Source of the DNA: Nonomuraea sp. NEAU-A123
GTDB lineage: Bacteria > Actinomycetota > Actinomycetes > Streptosporangiales > Streptosporangiaceae
NCBI RefSeq assembly: GCF_018603905.1
Contig: NZ_JAHFZZ010000028.1
Span: 62,001 to 126,000, forward strand
Reading direction: 5' to 3'
DNA: 64,000 nt
Program-made: the position numbers and the translations under genes
Shown: positions 16,531-24,941 of the stretch, one piece after another
How positions within the stretch are numbered: the stretch's first letter is position 1
How the letters are laid out: every line of letters starts with the position of its first letter
The notes under the pieces: model-generated
What the model was told of the DNA's origin: nothing
Databases searched by the model: none
Seen by the model: only the letters and a program-made list of their open reading frames with translations

Positions 16531-17682
16531 TCATAGGCGTTCGATGATGGTGACGTTCGCCTGGCCGCCTCCCTCGCACATCGTCTGCAGGCCGTACCTG
16601 CCGCCGGTCCGCTCCAGTTCGTGCAGCAGCTTCACGGCCAGGACCGCGCCGGTCGCGCCGAGCGGGTGACCGAGCGCGATCGCGCCGCCGTTCGGGTTGA
16701 CCCTGGCGGGGTCGGCGCCGCTCTCCTTCAGCCAGGCGAGCACGACCGAGGCGAACGCCTCGTTGATCTCCACGACGTCGATGTCGCCGATCGTCATCCC
16801 GGCCTTGCGCAGCGCGTGCTCCGTGGCGGGGATCGGCGCGGAGAGCATCATGATCGGGTCGCCGCCGCGCACCGACAGGTGGTGCACGCGGGCGCGCGGG
16901 CGCAGCCCGTGATCGCGTACGGCGCGCGGCGACGCGATGAGCAGGGCGGCGGCGCCGTCGGAGATCTGCGAGGCCAGGGCCGCGGTGAGGCGCCCGCCCT
17001 CGACCAGGGGCTTGAGCCCGGCCATCTTGGCCAGGGTGGTGTCGCGGCGCGGCCCCTCGTCGGTGGTGACGCCCTCAAAGGGGGTGAGCTGCTCCGCGAA
17101 GCGGCCGTCGTCGATGGCGGCGATGGCCCGCCGGTGCGATGCGTAGGCGAACGCCTCCATGTCCTGCCGGGAGATGTCCCACTTGGCGGCGATCTGTTCG
17201 GCTCCGGTGAACTGGGAGACCTCCTGTGTGCCGTACCGGGAGAGCCAGCCCTTGGAGCCGCCGAAGGGGGTGTCGTGGCCGAGGGCGCGCCCGGCGAGCA
17301 TCGCCGAGGAGATGGGGATCATGCTCATGTTCTGGACGCCGCCCGCGACCACGAGGTCGCTCGTGCCCGAGAGCACGGCCTGGGCGGCGAAGTGCAGCGC
17401 CTGCTGTGAGGAGCCGCACTGGCGGTCGATCGTGACGCCGGGCACCTCCTCCGGCAGCCCGGCGGCCAGCCAGCAGGTGCGGGCGATGTCGCCGGCCTGC
17501 GGTCCGATGGTGTCGACGCAGCCGAAAATGACGTCCGCCACGGCCGCCGGATCGGCGCCCGTGCGGGTCATCAGCTCTTCGAGTACGCGCGCGCCCAGGT
17601 CGGCGGGGTGGGCCCGGGCGAGGCCGCCGTTCTTGCGCCCGACCGGGGTCCTGACCGCGCCGACGATGTATGCCTCGTTCAC
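16531..17682 (-). CDS. fadA6: FadA6-type thiolase (steroid ring degradation)
   Basis: 383 residues. Thiolase motifs are VTIDRQCGSSQQALHFA with the nucleophile Cys at about 89, EINEAFAS, GGAIALGHPLGATG with the catalytic His, and CEGGGQAN with the second Cys. The protein is close to M. tuberculosis FadA6 (for example VAGGVQNMSMIPISSAM), which thiolyses the ring-opened 6-methyl-3,7-dioxodecanedioyl-CoA. I start at the GTG at 17682, which leaves the KstR2 operator (17694-17707) upstream. It is divergent from kstR2, as in Rv3556c-Rv3557c. Confidence 0.92.
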   Translation of the reverse strand: MNEAYIVGAVRTPVGRKNGGLARAHPADLGARVLEELMTRTGADPAAVADVIFGCVDTIGPQAGDIARTCWLAAGLPEEVPGVTIDRQCGSSQQALHFAAQAVLSGTSDLVVAGGVQNMSMIPISSAMLAGRALGHDTPFGGSKGWLSRYGTQEVSQFTGAEQIAAKWDISRQDMEAFAYASHRRAIAAIDDGRFAEQLTPFEGVTTDEGPRRDTTLAKMAGLKPLVEGGRLTAALASQISDGAAALLIASPRAVRDHGLRPRARVHHLSVRGGDPIMMLSAPIPATEHALRKAGMTIGDIDVVEINEAFASVVLAWLKESGADPARVNPNGGAIALGHPLGATGAVLAVKLLHELERTGGRYGLQTMCEGGGQANVTIIERL

Positions 17683-17693
17683 TCCCGCATCGT

Positions 17694-17707
17694 AGCAAGC
17701 GCTTGGT
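17694..17707. promoter_or_regulatory. KstR2 operator (perfect consensus)
   Basis: AGCAAGCGCTTGGT fits AnCAAGnnCTTGnT at every defined position. It lies 12 bp upstream of the fadA6 start, in the fadA6-kstR2 divergent region. In mycobacteria KstR2 is released from this kind of site by HIP-CoA, inducing the ring C/D genes. Confidence 0.9.
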
Positions 17708-17745
17708 CGCATGCGGAACGGCGGGTGAGCTGGGCGGGTTCGGTG

Positions 17746-17759
17746 AACAAGCGATTGTC
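17746..17759. promoter_or_regulatory. Second, degenerate KstR2-like site before kstR2
   Basis: AACAAGCGATTGTC keeps the AnCAAG half but differs from the consensus at two positions of the other half. It lies 12 bp before the kstR2 ATG, giving the divergent region one site per gene. Autoregulation is inferred. Confidence 0.5.
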
Positions 17760-17771
17760 TGAGGGCTCATA

Positions 17772-18452
17772 ATGGGAGACGTGACAACGCGAAAGAACTC
17801 CGGGCAGAGCACGACCGCCCCGGCGAAGCGTCAGCGCGCGACATCGTCGGGACCGGCGTCGGAGCGCCGTGACCACCTCGTCAAGCTCGCCGCGGAACTC
17901 TTCGCCCGCAAGGGCTTCCAGGCCACGACCGTACGCGAGATCGCCGATGAGGCGGGCATCCTCTCGGGAAGTCTCTATCATCATTTCGACTCCAAAGAGA
18001 CGATCGTCGACGAGGTGCTCTCCACCTTCCTCGACGACCTGGTCGCCCGCTACCGCACGGCGATCGGCTCGGGCGCCGACCCGCGCTCGATCCTGTCGGA
18101 GATGGTGCGCATCGGTTTCGGCACGCTGGAGCCGCACCGCGCCGCGATCACCGTGATGCAGAACGACTGGAACTATCTGCGCCAGTTCGAGCGGTTCAAC
18201 TACCTGGTCAAAGCCGAGGACGAGGTCGAGCAGATCTGGGTCGCGCAGATCAAGGCGGGCCAGGCGGCCGGGCAGTTCCGCGCCGACGTCGACCCGAAGC
18301 TCACCTACCGGATGATCCGCGACACGATCTGGGTGGCGGTGCGCTGGTTCCGTCCCGGCGGCCGGCTCAACACGACCGGTCTGGCCGAGCACTACATCAC
18401 CGTGCTCTTCGACGGCCTGGCCACGGGTGAGCGGACCACTCAGCAGGCATGA
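17772..18452 (+). CDS. kstR2: KstR2, TetR-family repressor of ring C/D catabolism
   Basis: 226 residues. A low-complexity tail of about 30 residues precedes the TetR helix-turn-helix (TTVREIADEAGILSGSLYHHF at about 56-76, cited in part). The C-terminal ligand domain includes VMQNDWNYLRQFERFN, a KstR2 hallmark. KstR2 binds HIP-CoA. It is divergent from fadA6 and faces a perfect operator. Its stop overlaps the next ATG (ATGA), so it is translationally coupled to an AlkD-like gene. Confidence 0.92.
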   Translation: MGDVTTRKNSGQSTTAPAKRQRATSSGPASERRDHLVKLAAELFARKGFQATTVREIADEAGILSGSLYHHFDSKETIVDEVLSTFLDDLVARYRTAIGSGADPRSILSEMVRIGFGTLEPHRAAITVMQNDWNYLRQFERFNYLVKAEDEVEQIWVAQIKAGQAAGQFRADVDPKLTYRMIRDTIWVAVRWFRPGGRLNTTGLAEHYITVLFDGLATGERTTQQA

Positions 18453-19129
18453 GCCTTGGTACGGCAGTGCGAAAGGCACTGCGGGAGGCGGCGGAGCCCG
18501 CGAAGGCCGCGACGATGCGTGCGTACATGAAGTCCGACATGCCGTTCCTCGGCGTCCAGGCGGTGCCGAGACGGGCCGCGCTGCGGCGCGTGTTCGCGGC
18601 GCACCGCATCGGCACGGCGCCGGAGTGGCGCCGGGCGGTGCTCGGCCTGTGGCGCGAGGCCGAATACCGCGAGGAGCGCTATGCGGCGATCGAGCTGACC
18701 GGCTATCACCTCTATCGGGAGTTCCAGACGCTCTACACGGTGCCGATGTACGAGGAGATGATCGTCAGCGGCGCCTGGTGGGACCTGGTCGACGAGCTGG
18801 CCACGCACCGGATCGGCGGCCTGCTCACCGCGTTCCCCGACTCGATGCGCCCGCTCATGCTGGACTGGGCGCGCGACGGCGACCTGTGGAAACGCCGCAC
18901 CGCGATCCTGTGCCAGAACAGGTTCAAGGCCCGCACCGACACGGCGCTGCTCTACGCCTGCATCGAGCCGAGCCTGTCGGACAACGACTTCTTCGCCCGC
19001 AAGGCGATCGGCTGGGCGCTGCGCGAATACGCCAAGACCAACCCGGCCGAGGTCATCCGCTATGTGCGGACCAAGGGCATCTCGGGCCTGAGCCGCCGCG
19101 AGGCTCTGCGCAACTTACCGGCTACCTAG
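18449..19129 (+). CDS. DNA alkylation repair protein (AlkD-like HEAT-repeat)
   Basis: 226 residues. The AlkD family plan is clear: AYMKSDMPFLGVQAVPRR at the N-terminus, then helical repeats including WWDLVDELATHRIGG, DGDLWKRRTAILCQNRFK and NDFFARKAIGWALREYAKTNP. AlkD is a base-excision glycosylase of 3- and 7-alkylpurines acting without base flipping. The ATG overlaps the kstR2 stop by 4 bp, so it is co-expressed with the repressor, which is unexpected. Its end overlaps a convergent LysR gene by 8 bp. Confidence 0.85.
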   Translation: MSLGTAVRKALREAAEPAKAATMRAYMKSDMPFLGVQAVPRRAALRRVFAAHRIGTAPEWRRAVLGLWREAEYREERYAAIELTGYHLYREFQTLYTVPMYEEMIVSGAWWDLVDELATHRIGGLLTAFPDSMRPLMLDWARDGDLWKRRTAILCQNRFKARTDTALLYACIEPSLSDNDFFARKAIGWALREYAKTNPAEVIRYVRTKGISGLSRREALRNLPAT

Positions 19130-19961
19130 TCCACAGAGCATCCTGTACGGCCTGCACCAGGGCCATCAGCTCGGGCGTGACGCGCTCCCTCGCCCACGCC
19201 AGCGCGTACGTGATGCGCAGGTCACCCGCATCGAGCGAGACGAACCTCAGATCATCGCGGCGGATCGTCCTGGCCAGCAGCTGCGGGATCGGCAGCACCC
19301 CGGCCCCCGCCGCGACCAGGTCGAGCGCGGCGGCGAAGTCGTCGTCGGCCACCATGCGCGAGCGCCCCGGCAGCCCGGCCCACGCCCGGCTGCCCGGCGT
19401 GAGCAGCACCTGCCCGGCGACGTCACCGGGGACGACCTTGGCCCTCGACTCCAGCGCGTGCCCGAGCGGCACCGCGAGCTGGTCCACGGAGACGTGAAAC
19501 CTGGCGGCGGTGACGAACCGCGCCGGGGCGGGCGTGGTGAGGATCGCCGCCGACACCTCCCCCCGATCCAGCGCGTCGGACGCCACCCCGCGTCCGGCGA
19601 CCGTGAGCTCCACGCCGATGGCCGGAGTACGGCCCGCCAGCCGCCGGGCGACCCGGGCCGCCAGCGCGCCGACGAGCGGTGGATAAGCGAGATGAATGGT
19701 CGGCCGAGCCAGCCGGGCCGCCTCGGCCGCGAACGCGGTGGCGGCGGCCAGTAGCTCGTCGGCGTGCGGGAGCAGGGCCTTGCCCGCGGCGGTGAGCCGC
19801 ACCGCGCGGGCGGTCCGGTCGAACAGCCTGGTCCCGGTGGCCCGCTCCAACCTGGTGATGGCCTGGCTCATGGCGGGCTGGGACATGCCCAGGTCCGCGG
19901 CGGCCACCGAGAAGCTGAGCCGGGCGGCCACGCGGGTGAAGCACTGGACCTCCTTGAGCAT
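19122..19961 (-). CDS. LysR-family regulator, divergent from metE
   Basis: 279 residues from the ATG at 19961 (MLKEVQCFTRVAARLSF). The winged HTH is SFSVAAADLGMSQPAMSQAI at about 14-33. The effector domain follows, with YALAWARE near the C-terminus. It is divergent from metE with an 88-bp intergenic region, the arrangement of MetR or other LysR activators and their target. Regulation of metE by it is inferred; the ligand would be homocysteine if it is a MetR. Confidence 0.8.
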   Translation of the reverse strand: MLKEVQCFTRVAARLSFSVAAADLGMSQPAMSQAITRLERATGTRLFDRTARAVRLTAAGKALLPHADELLAAATAFAAEAARLARPTIHLAYPPLVGALAARVARRLAGRTPAIGVELTVAGRGVASDALDRGEVSAAILTTPAPARFVTAARFHVSVDQLAVPLGHALESRAKVVPGDVAGQVLLTPGSRAWAGLPGRSRMVADDDFAAALDLVAAGAGVLPIPQLLARTIRRDDLRFVSLDAGDLRITYALAWARERVTPELMALVQAVQDALWTR

Positions 19962-20049
19962 AAGCAGCACGAATACAGGATGCACCAGGGGCGGCGGGTG
20001 TGGTGGATTCTCGGCGTTCGATCAAGTCGTCAACGCAGGGAGCAGTCTG

Positions 20050-22209
20050 ATGTCGTCATTTCCCCGGTCCACCGTGCTCGGATATCCCAGGATCGGCCCG
20101 CGAAGGGAGCTGAAGCGGGCCCTGGAGTCGTACTGGGACGGCCGCTCGACCCGCGCGGAGCTGGAGGAGACGGGCGCCGAGCTGCGGGAGCGGACCTGGC
20201 GGCGGCTCGCCGAGCTGGGCCTGGCCGGGCTGCCGTCCAACACCTTCTCGCTATACGACCAGGTGCTGGACACGGCCGTGCTGCTCGGCGCGGTGCCCCG
20301 GCGCTACCTGGAGGCCGAGGACTCCTACTTCGCGATGGCCAGGGGCACCGCCGGGCTGGCGCCGCTGCGGATGACGAAGTGGTTCGACACGAACTACCAC
20401 TACATCGTGCCGGAGGTCGACGCCGAGACCGTGTTCAAGCTCGATGCCGCCAAGCCGCTCGCCGAGCTGCGGCAGGCTCGGGAGCTGGGCTTCGAGACGC
20501 GGCCCGTGGTGATAGGGCCGGTGACGTTCCTGCTGCTGGCCGGGGCGCTGGAGCGGCTGGAGGAGGTGCTCGGCTGCTATGAGGAGCTACTGGCGCTCTT
20601 CGCGGCCGAGGGTGTGGAGTGGGTGCAGCTCGACGAGCCCGCGCTGGTGGCCGACCGGTCTCCCGAGGAGCTGGCCGCCGTCACGGCCGCCTACGAGCGG
20701 CTCGGGTCCGCTCCTTCGCGCCCCGGGCTGTTCGTCGCCTCCTACTTCGGTGATCTGGGCGAGGCGCTGCCCGTCCTGGCCGCGACGCCGGTGGAGGCGA
20801 TCGGGGTGGACCTGGTGCGCGGCGGCCTGGACCGGCTCGCGGCGCTGGCGGGCAAGACCGTGGTGGCGGGCGTGGTGTCCGGGCGGGACGTGTGGCGTAC
20901 CGCTCCGGGGCGGGCGCTGAGCCTGCTGCGGGCGGTGCGGGAGCACGCGGCGGACGTGGTGGTCAGCACGTCGTGCTCGCTCCTGCACGTGCCGTACGAC
21001 GTGGCGGGGGAGGACGAGCTCGACCCGGCGCTGCGGGCGCGGCTGGCCTTCGCCGAGCAGAAGGTGGCCGAGGTGGTCGAGCTGGCGCGCGCCGACTTCG
21101 GCGGCGCCGAGGCCCCGGCGGCGTCGGTGGCGCTGGCGGACCCGGTCGTGTTCGAGGGGCGCGGTCCGTACGCGGAGCGAGCCGCGGCGCAGGCCGCGCA
21201 TCTGCGGCTGCCCGCACTGCCGATCACCACGATCGGGTCGTTCCCGCAGACCGGCGAGCTGCGCGCGGCCCGCGCGGCCGTGGTGGCGGGCACGCTGGAG
21301 GAGGCCGGCTACGACCGGCGGGTCGAGGCGGAGATCGAGCGGGTCATCCGGCTGCAGGAGCGGCTCGGGCTCGACGTCCTCGTGCACGGCGAGCCCGAGC
21401 GCAACGACATGGTCCAATACTTCGCCGAGCACCTCGACGGCTTCGCGGTCACCGCCAACGGCTGGGTCCAGTCCTACGGCTCGCGCTGCACCAGGCCGCC
21501 GATCCTGCACGGCGACGTCGGGCGGCCCGCGCCGATCACCGTGCGGTGGGCCCGCCACGCGCAGTCGCTGACGGACAAGCCGGTCAAGGGCATGCTCACC
21601 GGGCCGGTCACGATCGTCGCCTGGTCGTTCGTCCGTGACGACCTGCCGCTGCGTGACGTCGTGTTCCAGGTGGCCGACGCGGTCAGGGACGAGGTACGCG
21701 ACCTGGAGGAGGCGGGCGTGTCGATCATCCAGGTGGACGAGCCGGCGCTGCGCGAGCTGCTGCCGCTCAGGCGGGCCTCGCAGGCCGACTACCTGGAGTG
21801 GGCGGTGGCCGCGTACCGGAGGGCCACCTCGGGCGCGAGTGACCGCATCCAGATCCATACGCACCTGTGCTATTCGGATGCCGACCAGATCCTCGCGGCG
21901 ATCGACGGCCTGGACGCCGACGTCACCACGATCGAGTCGGCCCGTTCCGGGGCCCGGATCCTGGGGGCGGTGGGCTCCTTCGGGCGCGGGCTCGGGCCCG
22001 GCGTCTACGACATCCACTCGCCGCGGGTGCCGAGCGAGGCCGAGGTGGAGGGGCTGCTGCGCGAGACGCTGAAGGTGCTGCCCGCCGAGCGGGTCTGGGT
22101 GAACCCGGACTGCGGGCTGAAGACCCGTACCTACGAGCAGGTGGAGGCGGCGCTGGCGAACGTGGTCGGCGCGACCAGGCGCCTGCGCGACGAGCTCGGC
22201 ACTTCATGA
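20050..22209 (+). CDS. metE: Cobalamin-independent methionine synthase
   Basis: 719 residues, slightly shorter than the usual 750-770. The N-terminal half begins STVLGYPRIGPRRELKRALE. The C-terminal barrel has the zinc ligands H and C in IQIHTHLCYSD, E in TTIESARSG, and C in NPDCGLKTR. It transfers the methyl of 5-methyltetrahydropteroyl-glutamate to homocysteine without B12. I start at the ATG at 20050, with GGGAG eight bases upstream; the frame runs further up but would overlap the divergent LysR. No cobalamin or SAM riboswitch is seen in the short leader. Confidence 0.93.
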   Translation: MSSFPRSTVLGYPRIGPRRELKRALESYWDGRSTRAELEETGAELRERTWRRLAELGLAGLPSNTFSLYDQVLDTAVLLGAVPRRYLEAEDSYFAMARGTAGLAPLRMTKWFDTNYHYIVPEVDAETVFKLDAAKPLAELRQARELGFETRPVVIGPVTFLLLAGALERLEEVLGCYEELLALFAAEGVEWVQLDEPALVADRSPEELAAVTAAYERLGSAPSRPGLFVASYFGDLGEALPVLAATPVEAIGVDLVRGGLDRLAALAGKTVVAGVVSGRDVWRTAPGRALSLLRAVREHAADVVVSTSCSLLHVPYDVAGEDELDPALRARLAFAEQKVAEVVELARADFGGAEAPAASVALADPVVFEGRGPYAERAAAQAAHLRLPALPITTIGSFPQTGELRAARAAVVAGTLEEAGYDRRVEAEIERVIRLQERLGLDVLVHGEPERNDMVQYFAEHLDGFAVTANGWVQSYGSRCTRPPILHGDVGRPAPITVRWARHAQSLTDKPVKGMLTGPVTIVAWSFVRDDLPLRDVVFQVADAVRDEVRDLEEAGVSIIQVDEPALRELLPLRRASQADYLEWAVAAYRRATSGASDRIQIHTHLCYSDADQILAAIDGLDADVTTIESARSGARILGAVGSFGRGLGPGVYDIHSPRVPSEAEVEGLLRETLKVLPAERVWVNPDCGLKTRTYEQVEAALANVVGATRRLRDELGTS

Positions 22210-22223
22210 TCGACGCTACGTGA

Positions 22224-23069
22224 TCAGCTGAAGGTCCGGGTGAGGTGGGCCAGGGCGGCGTCGGCGTAGTGGCGCGGGCCGGTGCTCAGGCCGTACGCGA
22301 GGTCCTCGATGAGCGCGCACCTGGCGTAGAACAGGGCCCTGGCCCGGTCTGTCTCGTCGAAGTCGAGGTCGTAGTGCGAGACGGTCTGCTCGAAGACCGC
22401 GGGACCCAGGTCGCGGTAGATGAGCGCGAAGTCGTGCGCCGGGTCGGTGACGGCGGCGTCGGTCCAGTCGATGACGCCCGTCAGCGAGCTGGTCGCGACG
22501 TCGACCAGGAGATGCTCGCCGCCCAGGTCGTTGTGGCAGAAGCGCAGGGAGCGCGGCTCGTCGGGCGGCCTGCGGCGTAAGAACTCCTCCACCAGCGGCC
22601 GTTGTTCGTACGGCACGTGCCGCTCGACGTCGCGGTAGTCGAGCCCGGCGTCCACCAGCAGGGTGGGCGCCGGGTAGAGGTCGAGCGGCGCCAGCTCGCG
22701 CAGCTCCCCCGGCTCGGCGCCGTGCAGGGCGCTGAGCAGGCGGCCCAGCGGGGCGGCCAGCAGTGCGGGGTCCGGCACCGGGTGCAGGTTGAGCGGCTCG
22801 CCCGGCAGTTTGCGGTAGGCGAGCACGCCCTGCTCGTAGTCGGCGAAGACCACCTCGGGCACCGCCACGGTGGCCAGCGCCCGGACCGCGGCCAGCAGCT
22901 CGACCTCGCGCCGCGTGGCCACCGGATCGACGGCCCTGCTGCCCCGGACGATCAACTCACCGTTGACCTCGTACACCTCGTTGTCCAGGCCCTGCCCGGA
23001 CTCGGTGAGGGAGCGCACCTCGACGTCGGGGAGGTGGCGGGCCAGCAACGCGCGGATGTCGCCGATCAC
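22224..23069 (-). CDS. Aminoglycoside-phosphotransferase-fold kinase
   Basis: 281 residues. The APH signatures are present: LRFCHNDLGGEHLLVD (catalytic HND with the following H) and GVIDWTDAAVTDPAHDFAL (Mg-binding D). An N-lobe with GLDNEVYEVNGELIVRGSR precedes them. The fold covers macrolide/aminoglycoside kinases but also homoserine, choline and other metabolic kinases. No resistance genes are nearby. It is convergent with metE across 14 bp. Substrate unknown. Confidence 0.8.
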   Translation of the reverse strand: MIGDIRALLARHLPDVEVRSLTESGQGLDNEVYEVNGELIVRGSRAVDPVATRREVELLAAVRALATVAVPEVVFADYEQGVLAYRKLPGEPLNLHPVPDPALLAAPLGRLLSALHGAEPGELRELAPLDLYPAPTLLVDAGLDYRDVERHVPYEQRPLVEEFLRRRPPDEPRSLRFCHNDLGGEHLLVDVATSSLTGVIDWTDAAVTDPAHDFALIYRDLGPAVFEQTVSHYDLDFDETDRARALFYARCALIEDLAYGLSTGPRHYADAALAHLTRTFS

Positions 23070-23112
23070 ACCCCGCAGCTTAGAACCGCCGCGACCGGTA
23101 CGCGAGGGATAT

Positions 23113-24027
23113 TCACTTGAGCGCTCCCGCGGTCAGCCCCGACTGGATCTGACGCTGGAAGACCGTGTAGACGACCAGCATGGGCAGGATCGCCAGCGTC
23201 AGCGCGGCGAACAGGGCCGACCAGTCCTGGTCGTAGCCCGCGGCCGTCGAGATGTCGGCGATGCCCTGCGTGAGCACCCACTTGTCGCGCTCCTGCAGCA
23301 GCACCAGGGGGAGCTGGTACTGGTTCCACTGGCCGAGGATATTGAAGATCGTGATGCTGACCAGGCCCGGCCTGGCCATGGGCAGCATGATCTGGAAGAA
23401 GACGCGGGTGTGCGAGGCGCCGTCGACCATGGCCGCCTCCGCCACCGCCGTGGGCAGCGTACGGAAGAAGGCCGCCAGGAAGAACACGGTGAACGGCATC
23501 GAGTAGGCGATGTAGACCAGCACGAGGCCCGCGTGGGTGTTCAGGCCGATGAGCGGGCCGATCAGCGGGAGGTTGCCCATGTTCTGCACGACGAAGAACA
23601 GCGGAGACAGCGCCATGAAGACCGGGAAGGCCAGGCCCGACACGAACAGCAGGTAGATGGCCCGGTTGCCGCGGAAGGGATAGCGCGCCAGCACGTACGC
23701 GGCCATCGAGCCGACCAGCATGGTGCCGGACACGCTGAAGGCGACCACGATGACGCTGTTGAGCATGTACTGGCCGATGTGCGCCTGATCCCAGGCCCTG
23801 GCGAAGTTGTCCCAGTGCAGACTGGCCGGCAGCGACCAGGCGTCACCGAAGATCTCGTCCTCGCTCTTGACCGACGCCAGGAACGTCCACAGGATCGGCA
23901 CAACCGTGAGCAGGGTCCACAGCAGCAACGCGACGTGCGACAGGATCGCCATGGGGCCGAGCCGCCTGCGGCTCTCCTGGCGGGCCAGCTTGCGGGAGTT
24001 CGCCACCGTCCATGAGGTCGTTGTCAT
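23113..24027 (-). CDS. ABC sugar permease, MalG-type (importer 1, NgcG-like)
   Basis: 304 residues. About six membrane helices and the EAA loop are seen: EAAMVDGASHTRVFFQIMLPMARPGL, given in part, with the conserved EAA-G-P pattern. It ends QSGLTAGALK, standard for CUT1 MalG subunits. Its start overlaps the MalF-type gene stop by one base, forming binding protein, MalF, MalG in order. No ATPase gene is present in the window, as is usual for actinobacterial CUT1 importers, which share an MsiK-type ATPase. Confidence 0.88.
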   Translation of the reverse strand: MTTTSWTVANSRKLARQESRRRLGPMAILSHVALLLWTLLTVVPILWTFLASVKSEDEIFGDAWSLPASLHWDNFARAWDQAHIGQYMLNSVIVVAFSVSGTMLVGSMAAYVLARYPFRGNRAIYLLFVSGLAFPVFMALSPLFFVVQNMGNLPLIGPLIGLNTHAGLVLVYIAYSMPFTVFFLAAFFRTLPTAVAEAAMVDGASHTRVFFQIMLPMARPGLVSITIFNILGQWNQYQLPLVLLQERDKWVLTQGIADISTAAGYDQDWSALFAALTLAILPMLVVYTVFQRQIQSGLTAGALK

Positions 24028-24941
24028 CAGTACTCGATTCGTTCGCGCCGCGTGAGGCGCAGCGAAAGGATCGCGAACCCGACGGTGAAGAGGAACATCA
24101 CGACGCCCAGGGCCGAGGCGTATCCGAAGCGGAAGTATTGGAAGGCGTTGCGGTAGATCTCGGCGGCCATGACCGTGGTCGACCAGTCGGGGCCGCCGTG
24201 CTGGTCGGTCATCACCCACACGATCGCGAACACGTCGAGAGCGATGATGCCCAGGTAGACCCAGGCCACCTGGACGGTGTCCCAGAGCAGCGGCAGCGTG
24301 ATGCGGAAGAACAGGCTCAGCCGCCCGGCGCCGTCGATCTGCGCCGCTTCGAACATGTCCTTCGGGATGGAGGCGAGCCCGGCGGAGAAGAGCACCACGT
24401 AGAACCCGACCGCCTGCCAGACCAGGACACCGAGCACCGACCAGAACGCGACGTTCGGATCCGACAGGAAGCCGATCGGCTTGGCGCCCAGCGCCATCAG
24501 CGGCGCGTTCAGCATGCCGCTGCCGTCCGGCCGGAACACCTGCTGGAACAGCACCGCCACCACCGCGACGGCCAGCACCTGCGGGAAGAAGAACACCACC
24601 CGGTAGAACTTGGAGCCCCTGATCCCGCCCACGGCCCGCCCGCCGCCGCCCACGTTGAGGAGGAAGGCGAAGAACAGCGCGATGACGATCGTGAACAGGG
24701 GCAGCAGGACGAGCAGCCCGGCGTTGTGCGTGACCGCCTTCCAGAAGATCTCGTCTCCCAGAAGACGGACGAAGTTCTCCAGCCCGATGAAGGCCGGCGT
24801 GGCCGAGACGCCGCGCCAGTCCGTCATCGCCATGTAGAACGCCTGGATGTACGGCGAGATCACGTAAACCAGATAGAGGGTCACCGGGGCTGCCAGGAAC
24901 GCGGTGATGAACAGCCCTCGGCGATACCTGTTGAACAGCAT
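24027..24941 (-). CDS. ABC sugar permease, MalF-type (importer 1, NgcF-like)
   Basis: 304 residues. Six hydrophobic helices start at about residue 10. The EAA loop reads FEAAQIDGAGRLSLFFRITL. A large early extracytoplasmic loop (AMTDWRGVSATPAFIGLENF) is typical of MalF-type subunits. It lies directly downstream of the NgcE-like binding protein (one-base junction), so it forms part of importer 1. Confidence 0.88.
   Translation of the reverse strand: MLFNRYRRGLFITAFLAAPVTLYLVYVISPYIQAFYMAMTDWRGVSATPAFIGLENFVRLLGDEIFWKAVTHNAGLLVLLPLFTIVIALFFAFLLNVGGGGRAVGGIRGSKFYRVVFFFPQVLAVAVVAVLFQQVFRPDGSGMLNAPLMALGAKPIGFLSDPNVAFWSVLGVLVWQAVGFYVVLFSAGLASIPKDMFEAAQIDGAGRLSLFFRITLPLLWDTVQVAWVYLGIIALDVFAIVWVMTDQHGGPDWSTTVMAAEIYRNAFQYFRFGYASALGVVMFLFTVGFAILSLRLTRRERIEY

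Noticed and set aside
19962..20049. Riboswitch before metE
   Set aside because: The 88-bp leader is too short for a cobalamin or SAM riboswitch and no such motif is seen; a LysR regulator is divergent here.
22200..22235. Terminator hairpin between metE and the convergent phosphotransferase gene
   Set aside because: Some symmetry (CTTCA and TGAAG) is seen, but arms are short and broken and no T run follows, so I cannot support it.
22224..23069. Antibiotic-resistance aminoglycoside kinase
   Set aside because: The APH fold is shared by many metabolic kinases, and no resistance or mobile genes are nearby.
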